The position numbers and the translations under genes are program-made. Below the pieces are notes generated by a model that saw nothing but the letters and a program-made list of their open reading frames with translations, made no database searches and was not told the DNA's origin. Shown piece after piece: positions 42,669-51,302 of a stretch of DNA of 64,000 nucleotides. The stretch is from Mycolicibacterium sp. 018/SC-01/001 (lineage in GTDB: Bacteria; Actinomycetota; Actinomycetes; Mycobacteriales; Mycobacteriaceae). The DNA lies in the NCBI RefSeq assembly GCF_007096635.1, contig NZ_VKAA01000008.1:1-64000 (forward strand). Direction: 5' to 3'. Every line of letters begins with the position of its first letter. Position 1 is the stretch's first letter.

Positions 42669-43894
42669 CGGGTGAGAGCCTCCGTGGTCTCGGGGAACGG
42701 TAGCGAGATCGGTTCGGGTGCAAGCCGACTGCGGCCATCGGCGTCGAAGCGGTCCAGCCCGAGATCGGTCAGGTCGAGCCAGTCGCACCGACCGGATCTG
42801 ACCAGGTCGGCGGCGACCTGGGCGACCGCGGGGCCCCACATCATGCCGTGGCCGGCGGCGCTGGCGACGACCGTTCCCTCGATCGGCCCGTCGTCGGTGA
42901 GCAGCGGGCCGAGGATCGGCAGGTGATCGGGGGTGTAATCGATCGTGGCGGCCCAGGTGCGGCGCAACCCGAGACCGGTCACCGCGGGGAACAGCGTCTC
43001 GATACGAGCGAGTGCGGTGTGGTAGTAACCGTTGTCGAAATCGGTTGCCTCGCCAGGCGCTTCGTCGGGGTTGCTCATGCCCCACAGCAGCCCGCCGGCC
43101 TCGCCCGGGCGCCAGTAGATACCCGAGGTGACGTCGAACACCATCGGCAGCTCGGTGACGTCGAAATCGCGCAGCGGCGCGGTGACGACCACCTGGTGCC
43201 GTGTGCCGCCCGCGGGAATCCGGCCCCCGGCCCGAGCACCCACGTCTGCCAGCCGTGGTCCACCGGTGAGCACCACCCTGTCGGCGTCGATGGGACCGTC
43301 GGAGGTGTCCACTCCGATGACCCGGCCGCCGGAGGTGCGCAGTCCGGTGAATGCGCAGCGCTCGCGGACGTCGACGCCGGCGGTCGCCAGTGCCGCGGTG
43401 TAGGCGAGCACGTTGCGCGGGGCGTCGATGTAGCCGTCCCCGGGCGCATAGGACGCACCCCGGGTCACTCCCGGTGCGATTCCCGTTGCACGCGAGTCGA
43501 TGTCGTCACTGGTGAGCCATTCGACCTCGAGACCGAGGGAGCGTTGCAGCGCGATCCGGTCGTGTGCGGCCGCGACGTCGGCGTCACTGAAACACGGCAT
43601 CAGGTAGCCCTGCCGCACGAATCCGCAGTCCAGCGGGAACCGGTCTCCGCTCTCGGTGTAGAACTGCTGGCTGCGCAGCCCGAGCCGGATGGCGGTCTCG
43701 GTGCCACCCTGTGCGCGCACCATCCCGGCCGCGCGACTGCTCGCGCCGTCACCGAGCGTTCGCGACTCGACCAACACCACGTCGGCACCGCGGTTCTCGG
43801 CCAGCAGCACCGCCGTCCACGCTCCGACGGTGCCGCCACCCACCACCACGACGTCGGCGCTTCGGATGCTGGTCATACCGAAGAACGCTGGCAT
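42665..43894 (-). CDS. FAD-dependent amine/amino-acid oxidase (DAO family)
   Basis: A 409-residue DAO-fold flavoenzyme. The dinucleotide motif is VVVVGGGTVGAWTAVLLAEN, followed by ESRTLGDGASSRAAG; the C-terminal blocks GLRRTWAATIDYTPDHLPILG and SAAGHGMMWGP match sarcosine/gamma-glutamylputrescine-oxidase-like enzymes. It should oxidise a C-N bond to an imine, releasing H2O2. The ATG at 43894 lies in the shared operator; an ATG at 43876 (MTSIRS) is a credible alternative. It forms an operon with the cupin and is divergent from the acyl-CoA dehydrogenase. Confidence 0.87.
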   Translation of the reverse strand: MPAFFGMTSIRSADVVVVGGGTVGAWTAVLLAENRGADVVLVESRTLGDGASSRAAGMVRAQGGTETAIRLGLRSQQFYTESGDRFPLDCGFVRQGYLMPCFSDADVAAAHDRIALQRSLGLEVEWLTSDDIDSRATGIAPGVTRGASYAPGDGYIDAPRNVLAYTAALATAGVDVRERCAFTGLRTSGGRVIGVDTSDGPIDADRVVLTGGPRLADVGARAGGRIPAGGTRHQVVVTAPLRDFDVTELPMVFDVTSGIYWRPGEAGGLLWGMSNPDEAPGEATDFDNGYYHTALARIETLFPAVTGLGLRRTWAATIDYTPDHLPILGPLLTDDGPIEGTVVASAAGHGMMWGPAVAQVAADLVRSGRCDWLDLTDLGLDRFDADGRSRLAPEPISLPFPETTEALTR

Positions 43895-43913
43895 AGACTG
43901 AACACTCAGTCAA
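43894..43913. promoter_or_regulatory. TetR-regulon operator between FAD oxidase and acyl-CoA dehydrogenase
   Basis: TAGACTGAACACTCAGTCAA, the cleanest copy of the island's palindrome. TAGACT is a -10 box for the rightward acyl-CoA dehydrogenase. The opposite end reaches the start of the leftward oxidase gene, so one site can silence both directions. Confidence 0.72.
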
Positions 43914-43930
43914 GAGGAGAGGCGGACCGG

Positions 43931-45136
43931 ATGTACGGGTTGACCGACGAGGATCTGCGCATCCGCGATACGGCACGCGAGTTCGTGGAATCGTTGATGC
44001 CCCTTGAGGTGGAGGCCGAACTGGCCGGTGGGGTGCTGCCCAAGGAGGTCACCGCCGAGCACCGGGCCCGCGCCCTCGCCGAGGGCCTCTACGCAACGAA
44101 CATGCCGGTCTCCCTCGGTGGGGGAGGGTGTACCGCGCTGCAGCAGGTCCTCGTCCAAGAACAGTGCGGCCGGGTGAGCAACGGGCTGGGCTGGGTGATG
44201 GCGACCCCACCGCAGTGGTGGCCCGAGGTGGCCACCGAGCATCAGCTGCAGCGCTGGTTGTTGCCGACGGTGCGCGGAGAGATGCACGAGGCGTACGCGA
44301 TCACCGAGGAGTTCGCCGGCTCCGACACCTCGGCTCTGCAGACGACCGCGCGCCGGGACGGCGACGAGTACGTCATCGACGGCGTCAAATGGCATGTCAC
44401 CTCGTACAACCTGGCCGACTACGTGTTCGTCGAGGCGGTGCTGTCCGACGGGCCGCACGCCGGTGACCACGTGCTGCTCGTGGTCGACGTGCCCTGGCCG
44501 GGCATGGAAGTCGTTCGCTCACCCAAGTATTCGCACAACATCGCCGACGAACACCCGATCGTCGCGTTCCGGGACGTGCGGGTGCCGGTGGACAACCTCG
44601 TGGGCGTCGAGGGCGGGCCGATGACGTTCACCCAGGACTGGTTCCGGTTCGAGCGGATGATGGTCGCCGCCCGCTGTGTGGGTGCCGCGCAGCGCCTGCT
44701 CGACGAGGTCAGCGAGTTCGCGCGCGAACGGATCGTCGGTGGCCGTCCGCTCGGCGAGCACCAGCTGGTCGCGGGCATGCTCGCCGACAGCGCCACCGAA
44801 CTGTTCGCCGCCCGCACGATGCTCTACGAGGTGGCGCGCGCGATCGACGCGGGCCACGACCGCAAGACGCTGCACGGTCAGGCGTCGATGACCAAGCTGT
44901 ACTGCTCTGAGATGGCGGGCCGGGCCGCCGACCGGGCGGTGCAGATCTTCGGTGGGCGCGGCTACATGCGCGAGAACGTGGCCGAGCGACTGTTCCGCGA
45001 GCTACGGGTGGAGCGAATCTGGGAGGGCGCCAGCGAGATTCAGCGGATCATCGTGGCGCGTCAGCTGATGACTCGGGGTCCGGCCGCGCTGCTCGATCCG
45101 ACCGAAGGCCCAGCAACCGCATGCCGTGGTAGATGA
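43931..45136 (+). CDS. Acyl-CoA dehydrogenase
   Basis: A 401-residue FAD acyl-CoA dehydrogenase. Landmarks: AYAITEEFAGSDTSAL in the FAD/substrate region, the central domain, and the C-terminal helix block FGGRGYMRENVAERLFREL followed by RIWEGASEIQR with the candidate base Glu. It should introduce an alpha-beta double bond into a CoA thioester, probably that made by the ADP-forming synthetase of the same island. The ATG at 43931 follows AGAGGAGAG. The last 89 bp overlap the convergent NCS2 permease gene. Confidence 0.9.
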   Translation: MYGLTDEDLRIRDTAREFVESLMPLEVEAELAGGVLPKEVTAEHRARALAEGLYATNMPVSLGGGGCTALQQVLVQEQCGRVSNGLGWVMATPPQWWPEVATEHQLQRWLLPTVRGEMHEAYAITEEFAGSDTSALQTTARRDGDEYVIDGVKWHVTSYNLADYVFVEAVLSDGPHAGDHVLLVVDVPWPGMEVVRSPKYSHNIADEHPIVAFRDVRVPVDNLVGVEGGPMTFTQDWFRFERMMVAARCVGAAQRLLDEVSEFARERIVGGRPLGEHQLVAGMLADSATELFAARTMLYEVARAIDAGHDRKTLHGQASMTKLYCSEMAGRAADRAVQIFGGRGYMRENVAERLFRELRVERIWEGASEIQRIIVARQLMTRGPAALLDPTEGPATACRGR

Positions 45137-46337
45137 CCAGCGCGGCGATCGAGCCCAGCGCGATGCCGGTGAACTGCAGATCACCTGCGGTCCAGGTGAA
45201 GTCGGCGATACCGATGATCAGCGGGATGGCTGCGGTCATCTGGTTGACCGGAAGCGAGAAGTCCACGTGGTTGGTCAGCCAGATCCGCACACCGAGAATG
45301 CCGACCAGGCCGTAGAGCACGACGGTCGCGCCGCCCAGCACGCCGGCCGGGACCGCGGAGATCGCCGCTCCGACCTTGGGGCACAACGACAGCAGGATCG
45401 CCACGCCCGCAGCGATCCAGTACGGTGCCGTCGAGTAGACCCGCGTCGCGGCCATCACGCCGATGTTCTCCGCGTACGTCGTCGTGGCCGAGCCGCCGCC
45501 GAAACCCGCCAGCGTCGTGGCGAATCCGTCCGCGGCCAGTGCGCGGCCCATCAGCGGGTCCATGTCGCGTTGCGTCATCTGCCCCACCGACTTGACGTGC
45601 CCGATGTTCTCGGCGATCAGCGCCACCACGGCGGGCAGGAACAGCGGCAGCACCGACAGTGAGAACGTCGGGGTCTGGAACTCCGGCAGCCCGATCCACG
45701 GCGCGGCCGCGATGGCCGAGGTGTCGACCTGCCCGAGGACCAGCGCGAGCACGTAACCCGCCGCGACGGCGAGGAAGATCGCGAGCCGGCCGATCATGCC
45801 GCGGAAAAACGCAAGCACCGCGACCAGCAGCACCAAGGTGACGATGCCCAGCACCGGACCCTTCTCGAAGTTCGACTTGGCCACCGGTGCCAGGTTCAAG
45901 CCGATCAGCGCGACGATGGCACCCGTCACCACGGGCGGCAACGTCAGGTCGATCCAGCGGGTACCGGCGACATGCACGACGGCGCCGACGAGCATCAACA
46001 GCACGCCGACAGCGATGATGCCGCCGAGTGCGCTGCCGGTGCCGTTCGACGCGACGGCCGCGGTGATCGGTGCGATGACCGAGAAGCTGGATCCCAGATA
46101 GCTGGGCAGGCGGTTTCCGGTGATCAGCAAGAAGAGCAGCGTGCCGACGCCGGAGAACAGCAGCGTGGTGGCCGGCGGGAACCCGGTCAACACCGGCACC
46201 AGGAACGTCGCCCCGAACATCGCGACGACGTGCTGGGCACCCAGGCCGATGGTGCGGGGCCAGCTCAGCCGTTCGTCGGGTGCGACGACCAGGGACGGGT
46301 CAGCTCGGGAATCTACGCGCTTCCAGGCCAGAGGCAT
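45048..46337 (-). CDS. NCS2-family permease (uracil/xanthine type)
   Basis: A 429-residue transporter with about 12-14 helices. The NCS2 hallmark AENIGHVKSVGQ is present, as are LGAQHVVAMFGATFLVP near the start and GFGGGSATTTYAENIG. The family moves nucleobases by proton symport; the related mammalian SVCT transporters carry ascorbate. It lies ten bases after the SDR gene as the last gene of an operon with a sugar-isomerase-like gene, so its true substrate may be that pathway's input rather than uracil. Confidence 0.88.
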   Translation of the reverse strand: MPLAWKRVDSRADPSLVVAPDERLSWPRTIGLGAQHVVAMFGATFLVPVLTGFPPATTLLFSGVGTLLFLLITGNRLPSYLGSSFSVIAPITAAVASNGTGSALGGIIAVGVLLMLVGAVVHVAGTRWIDLTLPPVVTGAIVALIGLNLAPVAKSNFEKGPVLGIVTLVLLVAVLAFFRGMIGRLAIFLAVAAGYVLALVLGQVDTSAIAAAPWIGLPEFQTPTFSLSVLPLFLPAVVALIAENIGHVKSVGQMTQRDMDPLMGRALAADGFATTLAGFGGGSATTTYAENIGVMAATRVYSTAPYWIAAGVAILLSLCPKVGAAISAVPAGVLGGATVVLYGLVGILGVRIWLTNHVDFSLPVNQMTAAIPLIIGIADFTWTAGDLQFTGIALGSIAALVIYHGMRLLGLRSDRAARPDPESSADAPR

Positions 46338-46347
46338 TCACCAGACT

Positions 46348-47109
46348 CTAGTGAATGTGGCTGCCTCCGTTGATGTCAACGGTGGTGCCAGTGAGGTAGC
46401 TCGCATCGTCGCCGGAGAGGAACGTGATCACCGCTGCGACCTCCTCGGTGCTGGCGGTGCGACCGACGGGGATGTCGGCGGCCAGCTTGGCCTCCTGCTC
46501 GTCGGTCGAGCCGACCCGGATGTTGGTGTCGACCGCACCGGGGGTGACCGCGTTGACGGTGACGCCCGTGGCGGCGATCTCGCGGGCGAGTGCCTTGGTG
46601 AAGCCGAGGATCGCGGCCTTGGCCGACGAGTAGGGCACCTTGCCGAACACACCGCCGCCGCGCTGCGCCGACACCGACGACATGTTCACGATGCGCCCCC
46701 AGCCCTGCGCGATCATGCCGGGAAGGAATGCCTTGGTGACCAGATAGGTGCCGGTCGCGTTGACGGCCATCACCGTGTTCCACAGCTCGAGAGTGGTCTC
46801 GAGGAACGGCACGGGCGAGGTGATGCCGGCGATGTTGGCCAGCGCGCCGACCGGCGGCAGGTTGCCCGATGAGACCTCGGCGGCGACGGCCTGCTGGGCG
46901 GCGTGCACCGATTCCTCCGAGGTGACGTCGATCGCGCAGCCGAACGCGGGCACCGCGTACTGGTTGCCGATGTCGGCGGCCACCTTGGCGGACTTCTCGC
47001 CGTCGAGGTCGAGAATGACGACAGCCCAGCCTTCCCGGGCGTAGCGCTGGGCGACGGTCATGCCGATGCCGCGGTCGGAGGTGGCGCCGGTGATGACTGC
47101 AGTTTTCAT
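46348..47109 (-). CDS. Short-chain dehydrogenase/reductase
   Basis: A 253-residue classical SDR. The cofactor motif is TGATSDRGIG (7-16), NIAG is at 92-95, the catalytic Ser lies in NMSSVS, and Tyr160 and Lys164 form YSSAK. The acidic residue after beta-2 (LDLDGEKS) suggests NAD rather than NADP. It should oxidise or reduce a hydroxyl/keto group of a small polyol or sugar acid. It follows the isomerase-like gene by nine bases and precedes the NCS2 permease by ten. Confidence 0.9.
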   Translation of the reverse strand: MKTAVITGATSDRGIGMTVAQRYAREGWAVVILDLDGEKSAKVAADIGNQYAVPAFGCAIDVTSEESVHAAQQAVAAEVSSGNLPPVGALANIAGITSPVPFLETTLELWNTVMAVNATGTYLVTKAFLPGMIAQGWGRIVNMSSVSAQRGGGVFGKVPYSSAKAAILGFTKALAREIAATGVTVNAVTPGAVDTNIRVGSTDEQEAKLAADIPVGRTASTEEVAAVITFLSGDDASYLTGTTVDINGGSHIH

Positions 47110-47118
47110 GGGTGTCTC

Positions 47119-47946
47119 CTAGATCAGTTCGGAAATCAGGTGCGCGGCAGCGGCCGTCGCCTCGGGTCGTTGGTCGTCGGTGATGTCACGGGTTTCCAGC
47201 TCCAGCGAGAAATGGCCGTGATAGCCGGCGTCGGCCAGGGCCTTGAGACCCCCGGCGAAATCGACAGCGCCGTTTCCGACGGAGAGATTGATGTTGCCGG
47301 GCACGGCATCGCGGATGTGCACGTGCGCGATTCGCGGGCCGAATCGGGCGGCGAAGTCCAGCGGGTCGCCGCCGGAGGCGACCACATGACTGAAGTCCAT
47401 GACGATGCCGACTTCGGCGCCGAACCGGCTGGTGAGCGCGGCAGCACGGTCGATGTCGCAGCACAGTCTGTGGAAGTGCAGCGACTCGGTCCACAGTTCG
47501 ACGCGGGAGGCGGCGGCGACGTGCGCGGCGGCGACGAGTTGGTCGGCCACCCGGTCGAGGTCGTCGTCGAGGGATACCACGGGAGTGTGGGAGAGCGCGC
47601 CGCACGGCAGCACCAGTGCGTGGGCCCCGGTGGCGGCGGCGAGCGCCACGAGCATGTCCAGATGCCGGCGTCTTGCGACGGCGTCGGCGGGGGACAGCTC
47701 AGCGTTCAGGTCGCCGATGTCGCCATTGATCGAGCGGACATGCAGGCCCGTGGCGGTGACGGTCGCCGCGACCTGCTGCACCGCGGACTCGTCGAGGACA
47801 TAGGGCACGTGGTCGCAGACGCCGGGCAGGGCACCGAGGTCGATCTCGGAAAAGCCCAGGCCCGCAATCGTTTCCAGGGCTTTGTCGAGTGGCTGGTGCC
47901 GAAAGCTGATCGTCGAGCATCCCAGCCGCGAGTGGATACCGCTCAT
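47119..47946 (-). CDS. Sugar phosphate isomerase/epimerase-like TIM barrel
   Basis: A 275-residue AP-endonuclease-2/xylose-isomerase-like barrel. Metal-ligand candidates are in ELWTESLHFH, GIVMDFSHVV, HVHIRD and FSLELETRD. Relatives isomerise or epimerise ketoses, hydroxypyruvate or inosose; the substrate here is unknown. The ATG at 47946 is chosen because AGGAGGTGACC directly precedes it. It is the first gene of an operon running left, divergent from the MFS permease across 170 bp that holds three operator-like repeats. Confidence 0.88.
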   Translation of the reverse strand: MSGIHSRLGCSTISFRHQPLDKALETIAGLGFSEIDLGALPGVCDHVPYVLDESAVQQVAATVTATGLHVRSINGDIGDLNAELSPADAVARRRHLDMLVALAAATGAHALVLPCGALSHTPVVSLDDDLDRVADQLVAAAHVAAASRVELWTESLHFHRLCCDIDRAAALTSRFGAEVGIVMDFSHVVASGGDPLDFAARFGPRIAHVHIRDAVPGNINLSVGNGAVDFAGGLKALADAGYHGHFSLELETRDITDDQRPEATAAAAHLISELI

Positions 47947-47980
47947 GGTCACCTCCTGTGATGGGAGACACACTAGCTGG

Positions 47981-48089
47981 GTCGACTGTCAACAGTCAAC
48001 TACCGACCTATCAGTGTTGTCGACTGTTGACATTGAATGTGCGTGGGGTCACACTGGGTGACGCAGCCCACTGTTGACCGTCGACAGTG
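47981..48089. promoter_or_regulatory. Three GntR-type operator repeats in the divergent promoter region
   Basis: Three near-perfect inverted repeats share the TGTYGAC word: GTCGACTGT-CA-ACAGTCAAC (47981-48000), TGTCGAC-T-GTTGACA (48018-48032), and CACTGTTGAC, one base, GTCGACAGTG (48069-48089). They cover the gap between the isomerase and MFS genes. The same word precedes the GntR gene at 51265-51288. This suggests that the GntR protein controls both operons. Confidence 0.65.
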
Positions 48090-48116
48090 ACGCGGATCTT
48101 TGAAAGGATGGCCATC

Positions 48117-49451
48117 ATGAGCGATGACGCTCTGACGATGCGGGGTCCGGTGCACGGCACGAAGGACGCCAAACGGGTCGCGATCGGTTCCGGGGTCGGA
48201 GCCGTCATCGAGACCTACGACTTCATCGGCTTCGGAACCGCCGCCGCGCTCTACTTCGGCACCGCGTTCTTCCCGAACTCCAGCCCCGTCGCCGGAACGC
48301 TGGCCGCGTTCGCCACGCTCGGCGTCGGCTTCGCGGCCCGCCCGCTCGGCGGCATCATCGGCGGCCACCTCGGCGACAAGGTCGGCCGCAAACCGGTGCT
48401 CGTCGCCTCGCTGATCGTCATGGGCCTGGCCACCTTCGCGATCGGCCTGCTGCCCACCTACGCCATGGCCGGGGTGGCGGCGCCGATCCTGCTGGTGACC
48501 GTCCGCATCATCCAGGGCCTGGCATTCGGCGCCGAGTGGGGCGGCGCCATCCTGATGAGCTACGAGCACGCACCCTGGAAGCAGAAGGGCCGCTACACCG
48601 GGATCGTGCAGGCCGGCTTCCCCGTCGGGCTGCTCCTGGCCAACCTGGTGTTCCTGGTCAGCGTCCATCTCGGCGGCGATTGGGCCTGGCGGGTGCCGTT
48701 CCTGGCCAGCATCGTGCTCGTCATCGTCGGGCTGATCATCCGAGCCAAGGTGCCCGAGTCCCCGGTGTTCGAGAACGTCAAGGACAAGGGCGACATCGTC
48801 AGAGCGCCGATCGTCGAGGTCGTCAAGCGCGACTGGCGGAACATCCTGCGCGGCATCGGTCTTCGCATCGCCGAGACCGCCGGCTACGCCGTATCGATCA
48901 CCTACATGATCAGCTACCTCAAGAGCGCCGAGCTGGCCACCAAGACCGAGACCCTGGTCGCGCTGTGTGTCGCCTCGTTCCTCGGCATCTTCGCCACGAT
49001 GGCGTGGGCGCGGCTGACCGACAAGATCGGCAGACGGCCGGTCTACATCGGTGTGTGCGCCTTCGCGATCCCCTTCGGCGTACTGATGTTCCTGCTGGTC
49101 AACACCGGTCTGCTGGTGCTGATCATCGCGACCTTCGTCGTCGCCTACGGCGTGTGCCAGAACGCCCTGGCCGGGGCCCAGGGCGCCTGGTTCCCGGAGC
49201 TGTTCACCGCGAACACCCGCGCATCGGGAGCCTCGCTGGCCTACCAGATCTCGGCGATGGTCTCCGGATTCACCCCGTTCATCACCACGCTGCTCTACGA
49301 GGGCTTCGGATGGATGGGCCCGGCGCTGCTGTTCTCCGGTTACGCGGCGATCGGCCTGTGGGCTGCCGTGGTCACCCGGGAAACCTGGGGCCTCGCCGAA
49401 CGCAAGGCCGCTGACCTCGCAGCCCGCCAGTCCCACGCGCTGGCCGGCTGA
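48117..49451 (+). CDS. MFS transporter, metabolite:H+ symporter type
   Basis: A 444-residue permease with 12 predicted helices. IETYDFIGFGTAAAL near the start and GGHLGDKVGRKP in the 2-3 loop are typical of the MHS family (citrate, shikimate, sugar-acid and osmolyte symporters). The ATG at 48117 has GAAAGGA eight bases upstream; in-frame starts at 48087 and 48108 are possible but lie at the operator. It is the first gene of the operon with the split transketolase; TGATG couples it to the next gene. Confidence 0.9.
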   Translation: MSDDALTMRGPVHGTKDAKRVAIGSGVGAVIETYDFIGFGTAAALYFGTAFFPNSSPVAGTLAAFATLGVGFAARPLGGIIGGHLGDKVGRKPVLVASLIVMGLATFAIGLLPTYAMAGVAAPILLVTVRIIQGLAFGAEWGGAILMSYEHAPWKQKGRYTGIVQAGFPVGLLLANLVFLVSVHLGGDWAWRVPFLASIVLVIVGLIIRAKVPESPVFENVKDKGDIVRAPIVEVVKRDWRNILRGIGLRIAETAGYAVSITYMISYLKSAELATKTETLVALCVASFLGIFATMAWARLTDKIGRRPVYIGVCAFAIPFGVLMFLLVNTGLLVLIIATFVVAYGVCQNALAGAQGAWFPELFTANTRASGASLAYQISAMVSGFTPFITTLLYEGFGWMGPALLFSGYAAIGLWAAVVTRETWGLAERKAADLAARQSHALAG

Positions 49452-50278
49452 TGCGCGCGCAACGGGTGCGTGACGCTGCCTACCGGATGCGTCACCACGT
49501 GCTGAACATGGGCGAAGCGCAGGGGCAGGGCTACGTCGGTCAAGCCCTCGGGGCCGCAGACATGCTGGCCGCCGTCTACGCCGACCAGCTCACCTTCCGC
49601 GCCGACGATCCGCACTGGGCCGGGCGCGACCGGTTCCTGCTGTCGACCGGCCACTACGCGATCGGCCTGTACGCCGCACTCGCCGAGGCGGGCATCATCG
49701 GCGTCGACGAACTCGACAGCTACGGATCCGACGACTCCCGCCTGCCTATGTCCGGAATGGCAAGTTACACACCGGGAATGGAGATATCCGGCGGATCGCT
49801 CGGCCACGGTCTCACCGTCGCGGTGGGAATGGCGCTGGGGTTGCGGCACCAGGGCTCGACGGCCCGGGTGATCAACTTCCTGTCCGACGGCGAGCTCGAC
49901 GAAGGGTCGACCTGGGAAGCCGCGATGGGCGCCTCACACCACGCGCTCGGGAACCTGATCGCGATGGTCGACATCAATGCTCTGCAGGCCGACGGGCCGA
50001 CCGTCGGGGTGCTGCGTACCGAACCCGTCGCCGACAAATGGGCGGCGTGCGGGTGGCACGTGCAGCGTGTCGACGGCAACGACGTCGACGCGCTGCTGGA
50101 CGCCTTCGACCGACTCGGCGCCGGGCGTCCGTCGGTCATCCTGTGCGACACCAAGATCGGCCGAGGGGTGCCGATGCTGGAGCAGCGGGAGAAGGCGCAC
50201 TTCATGCGCATCGACGCCGACGAGTGGCAGATCTGCCGCGATCAACTGACCGAAGGACACCGAGGAGTGCCGGCATGA
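49451..50278 (+). CDS. Transketolase, N-terminal (TPP-binding) subunit
   Basis: A 275-residue half-transketolase. The thiamine-diphosphate motif begins LSDGELDEGSTWEA (DGE at 146-148) and ends VDIN (176); the classic GDG is SDG here. A GGSLGHGL block (114-121) helps bind the cofactor. It needs the partner encoded next. Split transketolases occur in special pathways and not only in the pentose phosphate cycle. The start overlaps the MFS stop by one base, and its stop overlaps the partner's start (ATGA). Confidence 0.92.
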   Translation: MRAQRVRDAAYRMRHHVLNMGEAQGQGYVGQALGAADMLAAVYADQLTFRADDPHWAGRDRFLLSTGHYAIGLYAALAEAGIIGVDELDSYGSDDSRLPMSGMASYTPGMEISGGSLGHGLTVAVGMALGLRHQGSTARVINFLSDGELDEGSTWEAAMGASHHALGNLIAMVDINALQADGPTVGVLRTEPVADKWAACGWHVQRVDGNDVDALLDAFDRLGAGRPSVILCDTKIGRGVPMLEQREKAHFMRIDADEWQICRDQLTEGHRGVPA

Positions 50279-51258
50279 CCTCTGCGACCAAGCTCAAGAC
50301 CTCGGCGATGATCGCATCGTTCGCCGATCCCGGGCAGAAGACCACGCCCGCACCGTTCGGACACGCCCTGGTCGAGGCCGCCCGCCGCGACGAGCGCATC
50401 GTGGGACTGACGGCCGATCTGGGCAAGTACACCGACATGCACATCTTCGCCCAGGCCTTCCCTGAGCGCTTCTTCCAGATGGGCATGGCCGAGCAGTTGC
50501 TGTTCGGTGCCGCGGCGGGCATGGCCGAGACCGGGTTGATTCCGTTCGCGTCGACCTACGCGGTGTTCGCCGCGCGGCGCGCCTACGACTTCATCTGCCT
50601 CGACATCGCCGAGCCCAACCTCAACGTCAACGTCGTCGGTGGATTGCCCGGTCTGACAACCGGTTACGGACCGTCACACCAGGCGACCGAGGACATCGCG
50701 ATCTTCCGAGGGATGCCGAACCTGACGATCGTCGACCCGTGCGACTCGGTCGACATCGCCGAGGCCGTCCCACAGCTCGCCGAGCACCCGGGCCCGACAT
50801 ACCTGCGGTTGCTGCGCGGGAACGTGCCCACCGTGCTGGACGAGTACGACTACCGATTCGAGCTCGGGAAAGCGAAGGTGCTGCGCGACGGAGCCGACGT
50901 CGTGCTGATCTCGTCGGGGTTGATGACGATGCGAGCGTTGCAGGCGGCCGAGCAGTTGGCGAAGCACAAGGTCGACGTCGCCGTGGTACATAGCCCGACC
51001 ATCAAACCATTCGACGCAGATACCGTTGCTGCACAGATGGATTCGGACCGATTGGTGCTGACGTGTGAGAACCACACCGTGGTCGGCGGCCTCTTCGAGA
51101 CCGTCGCCGCGATGGCAGCGCGGCGCGGCCTCGGTACCCGGATCACGCCGATCGGCCTGCCCGACGAGTTCCTCGACGCGGGGGCGCTGCCCACGCTGCA
51201 CGACCGCTACGGCCTGTCGACCGCGCGGATCGTCGCGACAGTCCTCGAGCAACTGTAG
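50275..51258 (+). CDS. Transketolase, C-terminal (pyrimidine-binding) subunit
   Basis: A 327-residue partner half. The Pyr domain holds the cofactor-activating Glu73 in FFQMGMAEQLLFGAAAGMA; the C-terminal domain begins near GKAKVLRDGADVVLIS. With the N-subunit it should transfer a two-carbon ketol unit. No sugar kinase lies in the locus, so it may act on a phosphorylated product formed elsewhere or on an unusual donor. The open frame upstream of the ATG at 50275 is shadow of the N-subunit gene. Confidence 0.92.
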   Translation: MTSATKLKTSAMIASFADPGQKTTPAPFGHALVEAARRDERIVGLTADLGKYTDMHIFAQAFPERFFQMGMAEQLLFGAAAGMAETGLIPFASTYAVFAARRAYDFICLDIAEPNLNVNVVGGLPGLTTGYGPSHQATEDIAIFRGMPNLTIVDPCDSVDIAEAVPQLAEHPGPTYLRLLRGNVPTVLDEYDYRFELGKAKVLRDGADVVLISSGLMTMRALQAAEQLAKHKVDVAVVHSPTIKPFDADTVAAQMDSDRLVLTCENHTVVGGLFETVAAMAARRGLGTRITPIGLPDEFLDAGALPTLHDRYGLSTARIVATVLEQL

Positions 51259-51264
51259 GATTCG

Positions 51265-51288
51265 ATGTCGACAGCCAAATGTTGACAG
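51265..51288. promoter_or_regulatory. GntR operator-like direct repeats
   Basis: ATGTCGACAG (51265-51274) and ATGTTGACAG (51279-51288) are direct repeats with a 14-bp period, 15 bp before the GntR ATG. The TGTYGACA core matches the repeats at 47981-48089, suggesting autoregulation. Confidence 0.6.
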
Positions 51289-51302
51289 TCCGGGAGTCCG
51301 TC

